A stretch of 64,000 nt of DNA from Paramarasmius palmivorus (taxonomy: Eukaryota > Basidiomycota > Agaricomycetes > Agaricales > Marasmiaceae), in the NCBI GenBank assembly GCA_037176845.1, contig JAYKXP010000014.1, forward strand, positions 558,001 to 622,000, written 5' to 3'. Made by a program: the position numbers and the translations under genes. The notes beneath the pieces are model-generated. The model saw nothing but the letters and a program-made list of their open reading frames with translations, did no database searches and was not told the origin of the DNA. This document shows, one piece after another, positions 37,692 through 47,513 of this stretch. Within the stretch, counting starts at the first letter, position 1, and each line of letters opens with the position of its first letter.

Positions 37692-39723
37692 ATGCCTCCC
37701 AAGAAAGCTGCTGCCGAGAAGAAAACACTCCTTGGTCGACCAGGAAACAACCTCAAGATCGGTATCGTAGGTCTGTTCATTCGGAATCGTTCTCGAGTCT
37801 TCTGCTCATGTTTGGTATAGGTCTTCCTAACGTAGGAAAATCATCGTTTTTCAACGCGCTGTCAAACACCAGTGAGTTGGGCTGCCATTGGCAACGAGCA
37901 GTACTAAGCGTTGGCTCTTTCTAGGTTTGGGTGTTGCTGCAAATTATCCTTACGCGACAATCAACCCTGAGGTGCGTCGTTGTTTGGGGCTCCAGCCTGA
38001 TTCTTCGCATTTAACAAATCTTTGTAGGAAGCGCGCATTCCTGTCCCTGATGAACGTTTCGAATGGCTTTGCGAAACCTACAAGCCTGCATCCCGTGTAC
38101 CTGCCCATTTGACATGCATTGACATTGCTGGACTGACTGCTGTATGTTTTTGACAGTCTGTGTCGGTCATCTATCTCATTTTTGACTCTTTCTGTCTCAT
38201 AGGGCGCTTCCACCGGTGCAGGGCTCGGTAACGCCTTCTTGTCACATGTACGAGCCGTAGATGGTATCTTCCAAGTTGTCCGTGCATTCGATGATGCCGA
38301 GGTCATCCACGTCGAAGGAGATGTAGACCCATGTCGTGATATGGATATCATCCAGACCGAATTGCGCTTGAAGGACATCGAATGGGTAGAGAAGCACCTG
38401 GAAAACTTGAAGAAGACCGGAAGGAGTTTGGGGAGCAACAGTCTTGCTGATAAGGCCAGGAAGGAAGAAATTGTATGTCTTCCGTATTCTTTGCTTTCAA
38501 GTAAACGCTGACATGTCCTTCGTGCTAGGCCACAGTCGAGAAGATTTACAAAGTCCTTACTGAAGATAAGAAAGACGTCCGGAAGCAGGACTGGAACAAC
38601 AAAGAGGTAAGCTGATCCGTTTCTTCACCTTCCCGGGATGAAAAAGAGCTATAGGCTCGATATAACCCAGCTCGTCGAGGAGGGAGTAACGCCCCAATAT
38701 TCCTATGAGATATATCATTCTTCTGATCCCTTCTTTATTTCGCTATCCTTCCCGACCCTAAACTAACCGATACCTTTCTAGGTGAGTGCCGTCACAAGTC
38801 GCACCTTCGTTTCTTTGGAAGATGAAAAAGAGCGATTGCTCAAATAAACTCAGCTCGCCGAGGCGGGAGTAACGCCCCATTATGCCCATGAGATCTATTC
38901 TATTCTGACACACCAATATCACCTGTCTGCTGTGCGATATACTAATTAGCTCTTTGCTAGATAGACGTCGTTAACGGCCTCATGTTACTCACCGCCAAGC
39001 CTGTAACCTACTTGGTCAACCTCAGCGAAAAGGATTACGTCCGGAAAAAGAACAAATGGTGAGCCGCTCTTAGCTGCTCATTTCTCTATCGATTAAACCA
39101 TGAACTACGTAGGCTCCCGAAAATCAAGGCCTGGATTGACGCCAACAACCCCGGCGATCCGCTCATTCCTTTCTCTGTCGCATTGGAAGAACGTCTAGCG
39201 ACGATGTCCCCTGAAGAGAAGGAAGAGGAGCAGAAGAAAGTTGGTGCTCAGAGTGCATTGCCAAAGATTACACATGCTGGATACGCCAGTCTCGATGTAG
39301 GTTTTTAGGCTCTCCGTCGGCTACTGACTTCTGATCTAACTCAATGAATAGCTTATCCGATACTTCACCTGTGGTCCCGACGAAGTACGTGCCTGGACAA
39401 TCAGGAGAGGTACAAAGGCTCCTCAGGCGGCTGGTGTTATTCAGTATGTTGCCCCAGTATTGCAGGGAATGAAAGCACGTACTTAAACTCCCAATAGCTC
39501 CGACTTTGAGAACAAATTCGTCTGCGGTGAAATCATGTCTTATGAAGATCTAAAGGAACATGGTAGTGAAGCTGCTGTCAAGGCTGCTGGTAAATTGAGG
39601 CAACAAGGAAAGCCGTACGAGAGTAAGTGTTTGTTTGGCCTGTGGTCTCAGTTGTCGATGCTGATTCGTTCCTCTCTGCTAGTGGTGGACGGCGACATCG
39701 CCTACTGGAAGGCCGGTGCGTAG
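37692..39723 (+). CDS. OLA1: Obg-like ATPase 1 (YchF/OLA1 family)
   Basis: The start [20 protein letters not shown] is at 37692. The P-loop [18 protein letters not shown] is assembled across the first intron. Then come [30 protein letters not shown] (switch region with G3), [20 protein letters not shown], the coiled-coil-like insertion ([20 protein letters not shown]), and NLSEKDY in place of the GTPase NKxD motif, which explains ATP rather than GTP preference in this family. A C-terminal TGS domain follows ([53 protein letters not shown] end). The stop is at 39723. OLA1 acts with ribosomes and in stress responses. The gene contains a twin intron (38607-38960), and parts of it are copied elsewhere in the window (51389-51720, 61036-61748). 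Confidence 0.96.
38607..38960 (+). other. Twin intron with zero-length internal exon in OLA1
   Basis: Exon ...NNKE ends at 38606 and the next exon (IDVVNGLML) begins at 38961. Between them lie two introns back to back: 38607-38781 (GTAAGC..CTAAC..CTTTCTAG) and 38782-38960 (GTGAGT..ACTAAT..TTGCTAG). The junction CTTTCTAG/GTGAGT is a perfect acceptor followed at once by a perfect donor, a recursive-splicing (ratchet) point. The halves are 175 and 179 nt and share the core CAGCTCG..GAG..GGGAGTAACGCCCC, so they arose by tandem duplication of one intron. The arrangement is preserved in the copy at 61036-61748. Confidence 0.75.
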
Positions 39724-39780
39724 AAGGATGGGTTGGAAGGCATATAGTGTATCCAAGAAGTACAAATAACGCATTGTATA

Positions 39781-39789
39781 TGTAGGAAT
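39781..39789 (+). repeat. Target-site duplication, left copy, of element A
   Basis: TGTAGGAAT, identical to 42394-42402. The same 9-mer occurs once, uninterrupted, in the OLA1 fragment at 51662-51670, which shows the empty site. Confidence 0.85.
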
Positions 39790-39992
39790 TAGGCCTGTGA
39801 CCCCTACGTGACGCGTAAACTCAGTACGTAGGGGCCTGTACATCTGGGTTTAAATTGGCTGGAGACATTTTAGGGATTTGCCGAAACTCGAAAAGGATTT
39901 GAGAATCCTTTTTGGGAAGGCTCGTAATACATATGACATGACAGCGTGTAATAATGATGACACACGCGGAAATAAAAGAAAATTTCTGTCTT
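39790..39992 (+). repeat. Left terminal inverted repeat of element A
   Basis: It pairs, inverted, with 41547-41689 plus 42352-42393. The shared core includes ATCTGGGTTTAAATTGGCTG and TTAGGGATTTGCCGAAACTC, running to GGAAATAAAAGAAA. Confidence 0.85.
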
Positions 39993-40234
39993 CCGGTTTT
40001 GTTCGCTCTCTCATTCATCGGTATCGCAAGACCAGAATATGTGGCCATACTTCAACAAGGCAGTCAAGCGGAGGGACGGAAATTGGACTCGGAATGGATA
40101 GGGATGCTGTAGTCACTGTGTTCAAGTTGGAGTGAAGTTACAAGGTGCGTACGTCCAATACTACCTCAACGCAGGGCTCTAAACACACTGCCTACAGTAC
40201 TTACTTGCTGTACCTACACTCTTCGTCTACATCC

Positions 40235-41060
40235 ATGTCTTCTGTACCCCGCAATGAAGCACACCCCAATGTCACTGGAACCGAAACTGCCAATAAACTG
40301 AATTCACGATTGTCCACATCCAATCCACCACAGAAGCGACAGTACATTCGAAAGAAAACAAACCCAGACTTCTCATGGCGAATTCCTTCATATGCAAACG
40401 GTACAAGCACGGATTCGCCATCGGATTCCATTAACAACAGGATACATGAGTCGAAACGAGGTTACACGCGAGATGAAGTCAAGAATCCTCCAGCCATGTA
40501 TACAGTCGTCCCACAAACACCAGAACTCCCGTTGTTATCTCCGTCAGAGTACTCCAGCACCTTCGAGAGCATGCCAACATCTAGTAGCACGTACAATGCT
40601 TTCGGTGGTACGATCTATTCATTGTTCTATCTTCTTGTTGTCCCGGAGCTATATTCATGTGGATATAGCTTCCAGTTCTGGAATACCGTCGCTCGATGTC
40701 CCTCTCATGGAGGCGTCTCCTTTCGCAGCAAAATCAGACGTACCTTTCATGACGCTATCTCCTTTTACATTACCCGAAATGTTGCCGTTCGCATCTCAAC
40801 CCCCTTCTGACAAGTCAACACTTGACGACTTCATTTCTCAGCCATTACCTTCCATTTTCTGTGCTCCCGAGTCCACACTGCCTGATACAGATGTCGTCGA
40901 GCCTCCGATTTCACCTCCCATGGAGGTTGACTCATCTACTGATGAACCAAGGCCATTCACGAAGCCAGCACGCGCGAGCCAAAACTTCACAGTCCTATCG
41001 GTCTCTCCGTTAATGGCCAGTTTTGGTATCTTGTACTTCAGTCTAAAATCCTTAGCCTAG
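40235..41060 (+). pseudogene. Ser/Pro-rich gene fragment captured in element A
   Basis: The ATG at 40235 opens MSSVPRNEAHPNVTGTETAN. An intron (GTGGTACG after 40611 to GGATATAG ending near 40667) joins it in frame to SSSGIPSLDVPLMEASPFAA, then Pro/Ser-rich sequence (PEMLPFASQPPSDKST; VEPPISPPMEVDSSTDEP). Beyond about 40975 the frame is antisense to the helicase fragment, so the real protein-like part stops there. The composition looks like a disordered regulatory protein. No family is recognised. It is probably a captured fragment rather than a transposase. Confidence 0.4.
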
Positions 41061-41589
41061 AAAGCATCTCAGGAATACACACAGTCCACATAGAGCTCCT
41101 ACGCACCTGAGTTGACTGCAATCTCTTGAGTGGCGAGACCGTGAAGCAGACTTTTCGGTCTCCAGTCATCCAAATCAAGATTGCGATGATCAACGTCTTC
41201 CCAGACCCAGTTCCCGCAAACACAGCCGAGTCCTTCTCATACGACATTCTAACAGCATCGACCTGTAGTTCCCGAGAAATTTCGCGACCGTCCGTGATGA
41301 GATACCCAATGATGATTGCTTTGAGGGCCAACGCAAGGTTGTCGTCTTGTAGGGTGGAGATATATCGGTGAGGATAGTCGGAGGAAAGCCCAATCTTCTT
41401 GTCATTGATGACAGCTTCGAGTTGCGTAACAGACATCTCCATGACGCTTTGCACCTGTACCCTAAGTATCGCAAGGTCCGAGTCGTCCATATCGTCGTAG
41501 CCGTGTAGAAGTATATCGCTCGATGAGGTGGTCGACGGCAGAAAATTTCTTTTATTTCCGCGTGTGTCATCATTATTACACGCTGTCAT
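40838..41589 (-). pseudogene. N-terminal fragment of a RecQ-like DEAD-box helicase captured in element A
   Basis: Reading from 41589 (MTACNNDDTRGNKR, still inside the TIR), the protein reaches REISRELQVDAVRMSYEKDS, the Q-motif/motif 0 region. The Walker A motif AVFAGTGSGKTLIIAILIW and motif Ia-like CFTVSPLKRLQSTQ follow. An intron (GTGCGT..TTCTAG, about 41107-41058) leads to AKDFRLKYKIPKLAINGETD, as in Agaricomycete RecQ-like helicases. After VKFWLARAGFVNGL the similarity ends, and the frame stops at 40838. Motifs II (DEAH) to VI are missing, so no helicase activity is expected. Part of the first exon overlaps the transposon TIR. Confidence 0.7.
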
Positions 41590-41698
41590 GTCATATGTAT
41601 TACGAGCCTTCCCAAAAAGGATTCTCAAATCCTTTTCGAGTTTCGGCAAATCCCTAAAATGTCTCCAGCCAATTTAAACCCAGATGTACAGGTCCCTA

Positions 41699-42342
41699 TA
41701 GACCTGTAACCGATCCCTAAGTGACGAGCAAGCATGTACTTAGGGACCTGTCGATCTGGGTTTGAATTGGCTGAGGACATGTTAGGGATTTGCCGGAGCC
41801 CAAACAATCCTTTTTTGGTCGGCAATGTCATAGGTTTCACGTCATCTGTCATACCTTTTCACGTCAGCGTAATTGGCCGCAAGCATATTCTACCTCGATT
41901 TATGATTTCCTGGCCCTTCAACCCTTTGGCTTTTGGGAAAATAGCAATCTACTGGTTTGGAAAGTATTTTGGCTGACTTCTATGGTTCGCTATAACTTTT
42001 ACGGTCTCCAGCTAAGTCAGTTACTAGCCATCCTCGCTATACTACCCTGCCAATGCGTTTATTTAGAGCATTTTCGCATAAAATCACATACTAAATGGGT
42101 AAACTGAGCCTTATACTAGCATGTGTGTCGAGATACGCAAAAATCCCTGTAACAAGTCTCTTCCAGTGGATAGGCGCCGCTGAGCGCTTGTGATCTTGTC
42201 ATCACATTTGACACATTGCTTTCCCAATAAGGATTGTTTCGGTTCGGCAAATCCCTAAAATGTCCTCAGCCAAATCTTTGCCAATTCGACAGGCCCCTAC
42301 GTACTCCGCTTGCGCGTCACGTAGGGGTCGGTCACAGGCCTA
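41699..42342. mobile_element. Element B: 644-bp MULE-like MITE nested in the right TIR of element A
   Basis: It starts TAGACCTGTAACC and ends with the complement of TAGGCCTGTGACC. Its TIRs are about 115 bp (41699-41820 against 42225-42342) and are homologous to those of element A, including GGCTGAGGACAT and TTAGGGATTTGCCG. It is flanked by the 9-bp duplication AGGTCCCTA (41690-41698 and 42343-42351). Subterminal hairpins CCCTAAGT..ACTTAGGG and CCCTACGT..ACGTAGGG are present. No coding potential is recognised; it is a deletion-type, non-autonomous member of the same family. Confidence 0.87.
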
Positions 42343-42393
42343 AGGTCCCTAGTACATGCTTGTCATCGTCACTAGGGATCGGTTACAGGTCTA

Positions 42394-42402
42394 TGTAGGA
42401 AT
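42394..42402 (+). repeat. Target-site duplication, right copy, of element A
   Basis: TGTAGGAAT, matching 39781-39789. Confidence 0.85.
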
Positions 42403-43714
42403 GTACCTCAGGTCATTGCATCGAGATAGTTAGCTAAGACCTTTTGAGAACCTTCGCCATACAATGCTAACGGGTTGAGTTGAGTTCGGGCATTCGATCA
42501 TATGTAGATATGACACTGCGAAGACGGTGAAAAAGGAAGAAAGCGTTGGGTAACGCTGCAGCCAATTAGCACCAAATAAAGCCCTCAACACCGAGGACGC
42601 TCACCTCTTCATCTCAATCAAGTCATCAAACGATTCGATATACACGCTCAGTCTTGCTCGCTCCCATCCAAAGCAAAAACAAAACACTGGCGCATCTTAC
42701 ACCCCAATATCTGGCGACAATCTACACGCGAGTTGGCATCGTACTGTCGGCGCGTTCCTTTGGCTCACTAAACTGGCAATGACAAAATTGACTCGCGCAG
42801 TCTTCATGAGAGAATTCAAGTTTGCTCGGATGTTGCCGTTTTCGCGTTAGTTGCTACATTTTTTGCCTTTACATAATTTCACTCTGACAACTTCTAGGAC
42901 CAGGATAGTCACTTGCTTACAGTCAAGACCCAGACCGTTCTTCCTGTCCAACGTGAGGGTTCACCCAGGGCGCTCCGAACACAAAGATACATCCTCGACA
43001 CTAAACGCGGTTTCACCTGATGTTTTTTGGCGTACTTCCCAAGTGCGGCGCGATTGAGTTCCCAAAACTTCCGTGTTATTAGGATGGACGGATGAGTTTC
43101 AATACGAGTCCACATTCCACTATGCAGAGTCTTCCTTCTCCGGAAAGGGCCAAGCGATCAATTCAATGGAATGCGGTGGGGATGTCATGGGAGGATGTCT
43201 TCGATGCCTTTGACTCTGAGCGATATCACACTGGTCACAACGTGTTCCCTCGTATCGGCGTTAACGCTACCTTTTGCTCCCCATGTGAAACCGTAGAATG
43301 CTGCAGACTGTATGTCATCGTTCAAATGAAATCTTCATCGATTAATCTCCTGATGGCCACTCAACAGCACCACAAGCATTGGCCTCCTGCATGGGCAATA
43401 TCCTGAGGTTTGAGGTGAGTTCAACGATCTTGCCATCCTGGCTCGATGCTAACGATGAAATACAAAACACCAGGATTCGAAGGGGAGGACTATTCCTTGA
43501 GCGTATCGAATTTTTTTTTTAGCAACGGCCTACGCCACACTATTCCATTGATCATGACCATCAGCCCTGATAATGCTGTATGTATCTGGTTTTCGAAGCT
43601 CAGGATTTCGAATGTGGAATGCTTAGTACTCATGACCTCGACAGCTTTTGCACCAGAGACTCTTACTGAACCCCCACTACGTCCCTACGCTACTCAGAAT
43701 CCATATCGACGAGA
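42403..43714. other. OLA1 3' flank continuation and upstream part of module 1
   Basis: The first part (to about 42470) continues the OLA1 3' flank: GAGATAGTTAGC and TTTTGAGAACCTTCG match the copy at 51680-51712. From about 43160 to 43714 the sequence is a diverged duplicate of 49000-49500 (e.g. GATGTCTTCGATGCC, GTTCCCTCGTATCGGCGT, ATCGATTAATCTCCTGAT). Short open frames such as MTKLTRAVFMREFKFARML (42779) are interrupted after one splice; no intact gene. Confidence 0.5.
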
Positions 43715-44238
43715 ATGAACGCACAAGCCATAAACATCGATCCTCTTCAACTAGTAGCTCGCTTTGATACGCTGGTATGTGTAAATTCCCTCATTCGCGA
43801 GACATCAATCACTTATGCAGGCTTATCAGTATAACACACGACTCTCAAAGGATACGAAGAAACTCGTCAAATCCGCTGCGAAGAAGGTTGCGAGAGCGAT
43901 AGACGCCAATACTCTGGGACATGCGGTGGAAGTGGAGAAGTATCGGTTGTTTTATTGGTGCGCGCAATGCTCGCTTTATGTTACTCAAGCGCTAACGGAG
44001 ATGGTAGTGCTGTGGAAGTGGTCTGACCTCGAAACATCCCGGTTGGGGTTCTTCCGAAGGGTATTCAGAGGTGGAGAGAAGGAGAATGTACGGAAGATGA
44101 AGAAGGCGTATAGAGCATTGAAGGTGGGTCATTGTACTTTAGCTGGGAGTGATTACTGACTCTGTGTCAAGCTATCTGGGCGCCGTAGAGTCAACGCAGC
44201 ATTGACCACGGTTGAACATACTGCGATTTCGCCATAGT
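43715..44238 (+). pseudogene. MLKL-NTD/HeLo-like gene, copy 1 (truncated)
   Basis: It opens MNAQAINIDPLQLVARFDTL. After an intron (GTATGT..ATGCAG) it reads AYQYNTRLSKDTKKLVKSAA and later LGFFRRVFRGGEKENVRKMK. Compared with copy 2 it has a deletion in the exon after the second intron (at about 44011-44020) that breaks the frame (GTGGTCTGA). It loses homology at about 44238, in the VEHTA segment, where it ends in TAG. The conserved C-terminal half is missing, apparently displaced by the HNH gene region. Confidence 0.7.
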
Positions 44239-44879
44239 GCCTCATGCATATCTACCCCGGCATCAGGTCAATAATACACTTGGATGGCCCACTGAGACTT
44301 ATAGGGCATGTCTGAAAGATAGAATTTATATGAAATATACTCATTTGATGCGGAAAAATCCATTCGGAGGCGGGGGACATCGTAGTTTAGGGCATTCAAC
44401 GCGATTACTTCTTCGGCGGTTAACGAAATCACGTGATTTGCCGATTTCCGGTTGATCTTGCCGCCCATATCTCTGCATCAACACTATCCGTCGTCTCCAA
44501 AGTTGGGGCAGACCAAGATACAAGCCTACTCAACAGATCCAGACACTGTATAAAGTAACCCATCCATTTATTAGGTACGTACCAGCCCAACTGTCCACTT
44601 CCCAGGCATGTCCACGACGGAAACTGAGAACATCGAGCGAATGATGGCGGTGCATGTAATTTGAGGATATCTTTCAACCCCGGTTCCCCACCCAAGCGGC
44701 CACTCTTGCCTCTCTCTCTCTTTGCTCTTCTCGATGGTGGTATAAGGATGCCAGGCCCCAGATTTTGTCGAGTAGGTCCATCCCGGTATTCTGTTGGCTG
44801 CGCTCCTGAGCAGACATGCCTGAGAAATGTGGGTAAGCCAGCAATGTCTTGCTAATGATTGCGATCGCTGCTTACCTTG
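44239..44879. other. Region between MLKL-like copy 1 and the HNH-like gene
   Basis: Open minus-strand stretches (e.g. 44695-44429, MGGEPGLKDILKLH) may be 3' exons of the HNH-like gene, but I cannot place their splice sites. No other gene is seen. Confidence 0.35.
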
Positions 44880-46248
44880 ATTGGGCCTTTGAGCAGACCG
44901 GCCTAGAAAATACATGGAATAAGTGACAAGACCCTGACAAAAGCTGTTGGCACTCCTTACCCTGACCTTGACCTGCGCGAGAGGTTGTCGTTTTGCTCCG
45001 GGTCTGATACCGGTGTGAGGCTTGGTGCCCAGTGCTATTTTCGCCTCCTGCGCCTCCTGCACCACCACCCCCGCTTCCACTTTCTCCGCCTCCTTCGCCT
45101 CCCTCGGTTGCTACTGAGCCCCCATCACTGACAGTATCGTTGCCGGAATAATCGGAGACGCCTTCCTCCCCGACGTCATCTTCCTCAGCTTGACCACCGC
45201 CTTCCTCGTATATCTTGTCACAGAAGTCAGCAAAGCCTTCGAATGCTGGCCCTCTATCGGCAAACATGGAAAGCACCGCGCTAGCATAGTGGTGGTCCCA
45301 AATGGCGCTAGGGATTCGTTGGTGATACTTCTCCTCGTCTTCGGGCTCTTTGAGTAGTTTCCCGTTCCAGAGACGCGGCGGGTCAGCGTCGAACTCGTCT
45401 TCGAGTCCGTAGTCTGATCTGAGGGCTTCGTCGAAGAGATGAAACTGCACCGTCGCCCTTTTGGGGTGCCTGGTTAGGATTTGGGCGTCTGCAGGATGAG
45501 AAGAGTATTTCATGTGTTTCTTCTGCAAATATTCGTTTGGAACCTGTAGCTATTTTAGTTACTAATTTGCGACTAGCAGAAAGCAACTGACGCAGATGAA
45601 GCTACACCTCGGAGTGCCCTGAATGCCATTCACTTTATGGTATCCGAGAAATTTATGCATGCTGTCCCGTAGCATCATTCCGTTGCGAACATCGTCGATT
45701 TTAAAAACCACATTTGTGCGACTGTGCCGCGTGACCTTAGCAACATACTTCAAACAACCTATCAGTGTCTTGTGGCGGAATAGATGAGCAAGGGGACCTA
45801 CAGCGTCGTGCTTGCAATAGGGTAAAATGTAGATAGCCTGGCAGTGCATCGCCATAGTTTGTACCGTACCTAACTTGCTTAGCTTGCCTGGTTTAGGTTC
45901 GAGGAGACAGCACCAATTATATGTGACGGTTCTCTTCTTTCCATCCACCTCTAGCACTACTTCTCGCAGGTCCCGTTCCAGGACTTTAGAACGAAACCTC
46001 GGGTCCCTCCTCTGTTTCTCCGATGAGCGAATCGAGCGTTCAACAAGAGCCCTTGGATTGGCGACAGGAGCTACCGAGTCCCAGGCTTGATATCGGTTAG
46101 TGAGCGCCGGGATATTGCCAAGGATCAAAAACGTACCGACATGATATTCCAAGACCATACCAGGGATGATGGTCATTTTCGAGGTGGGCTCCACTTTAAC
46201 TCCGTCATGGAGGAGCTGCCCTTTCACAGTAGGGACAATGCGGGACAT
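44880..46248 (-). CDS. HNH-endonuclease-like protein (Agaricomycete family); boundaries uncertain
   Basis: The core resembles the HNH nuclease domain common in Agaricomycete hypothetical proteins: CQAIYILPYCKHD (family: C.AAHI.P.CK.D), then NVVFKIDDVRNGMMLRDSMH and HKFLGYH, with the IDD.RNG..L....H block and final His. The first HNH histidine appears as Tyr (TAC at about 45829-45831), which would impair metal binding. Upstream are LLHDGVKVEPTSKMTIIPGM and an intron (GTACGT..CAAG, about 46136-46089). Downstream is an acidic region (FADFCDKIYEEGGGQAEEDD) and a Gly/Ser-rich tail (HRYQTRSKTT). The true start may be 46248 or further upstream; the end is uncertain because 3' introns are unclear. 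The gene splits module 1 (copy 1 and its spacer). Confidence 0.55.
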
Positions 46249-46479
46249 GAGAAAGAACACCCAAAGAAGAACATGGTCGGTGATGGAGAATGGAACTGAG
46301 AGCGGTATAACCAAGCGTAAACGGTGAATTTGTTCCAATGCAGTGAAAACAAGGTGTACTGTGAAGGTTCCAAGAGGTGGGTCAGTTGACATGAGAGTTA
46401 GGAAGAGGCGCCGACATTTCAACCGCCGACTTTCCCACACGAAGATCGGCAGATGCATGCAATTACGATGGAACTTATG

Positions 46480-47015
46480 TATAAGCCTAGTAGAATTATA
46501 TAGAGCAACTCTCTCATATCTAACCATCTCTTCTTCCTTTTCTCTCATTTCTTTCCTGTGCATGTTCCCCGCCTCTCGTTCTGGCTTGAGAGCCTTTGAG
46601 AAAGCATTTTTCTGGGGTTTTGCCCTTGAGACCACTACATATAAGCCTATGTACAAGATTTGTTCTTGTTCTTCCTCATCATGATTCACGGTATGTATCA
46701 ATGTTACACGCAGTTGGGAATCTACACTGTAGTTAAGCAGGCTTGAATATAGACTAGATGGCATTGCGGCTGTCTTGTGTTTCTGTGCAGGCTACCAGGT
46801 TGACCTATGAATGTAACTCGTCGAATAGGGAGGCTGGGTTTTGCAGCGTATACATATATTCGTATAATGTATTATCAGCGAACACCTGCAGCGTCCGATA
46901 ACAAAGTCTTGAATCAAGATCAGTATGATGCTGGGCACTTGAAAAACACTATCTACACCGTCACTGCGCGCTTAACCCTATCTGAGCGCCTAAACCTCCT
47001 TCAACTCCATCGTCG
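46480..47015 (+). repeat. Module spacer, copy 1 (long form)
   Basis: Matches, inverted, 62183-62670, including GAGACCACTACATATAAGCC, CTGTAGTTAAGCAGGCTTG in variant form, and CACTGCGCGCTTAACCCTAT. It is a diverged relative of the short spacers at 50737-51158 and 58581-59074 (shared CTCTCATATCTA..CCATCTCTTC). It normally separates the MLKL-like gene from the large HEAT-like gene and so contains the promoter of the latter. Confidence 0.7.
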
Positions 47016-47205
47016 ATGGACGAACGCAAAACCCCTCGCAAAAAATTCTCCTTCGACTCTCTCCGCCCCCGTCAAATCCGACTCTCCTCCTCCGACTTGA
47101 CTCTCTCCGCTGTCCAAGAAAATCAATCCCAATAACCACCACCTCCTTCACCCGATGGAACAACCTCCGGCACTCATCAGCGCTTCTCAACAGCTTCTCT
47201 TGCTG
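47016..47205 (+). pseudogene. First-exon fragment of the large HEAT-like gene, copy 1
   Basis: MDERKTPRKKFSFDSLRPRQ, as at 58580, but it meets TAA at about 47134 (after QENQSQ) and the homology fades near 47205. Confidence 0.8.
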
Positions 47206-47513
47206 AACGTTGAACCCTACGCTGCTCGGAACTAGAATGGAACGTACAAGTACGCGAGTGTGGTTGAGGTGTGTAGCTCCTCATACTGGATTGACAAAGT
47301 AATTTTTCATGGCAAGTGGGTAGGTTCACTGCCGTATCGGTTGTGATTCTGAGCATGGTGAAGGGGAAGAGAGGATCTGGATGAGGATCTTGGATTTTTG
47401 AGTAACCACATAACTGGCATTAGCCTACGTTAGAGAAATACAGTGGTTTATCAAGTTCAACAAGACGATGAAAAAACATGGCAACTAGGACACTGGCACA
47501 CTGGGCAACGCTT
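47206..47513. other. Short gap, no gene seen
   Basis: 3' flank of the P-loop gene fragment (-) and the edge of module 1. Confidence 0.5.

Larger units (their letters stand above)
39790..42393. mobile_element. Element A: MULE-like DNA transposon carrying gene fragments (contains nested element B)
   Basis: It begins TAGGCCTGTGACC and ends with the complement of TAGACCTGTAACC. Terminal inverted repeats are about 200 bp: left 39790-39992; right 41547-41689 continued at 42352-42393 after the nested element B. Each end also contains a small hairpin (CCCTACGT..ACGTAGGG at left; CCCTAGT..ACTAGGG at right). 9-bp target duplications flank it. Without B and its duplication it is 1951 bp. 9-bp duplications with long TIRs fit the Mutator-like superfamily, but no transposase is encoded, so it is non-autonomous. 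The interior holds a RecQ-helicase fragment and a Ser/Pro-rich gene fragment in opposite orientation. Confidence 0.85.

Noticed and set aside
39790..42393. Helitron, because of a helicase fragment and terminal hairpins
   Set aside because: Helitrons insert between A and T without target duplication; here there are long TIRs and exact 9-bp duplications, and the helicase is RecQ-like, without a Rep domain.
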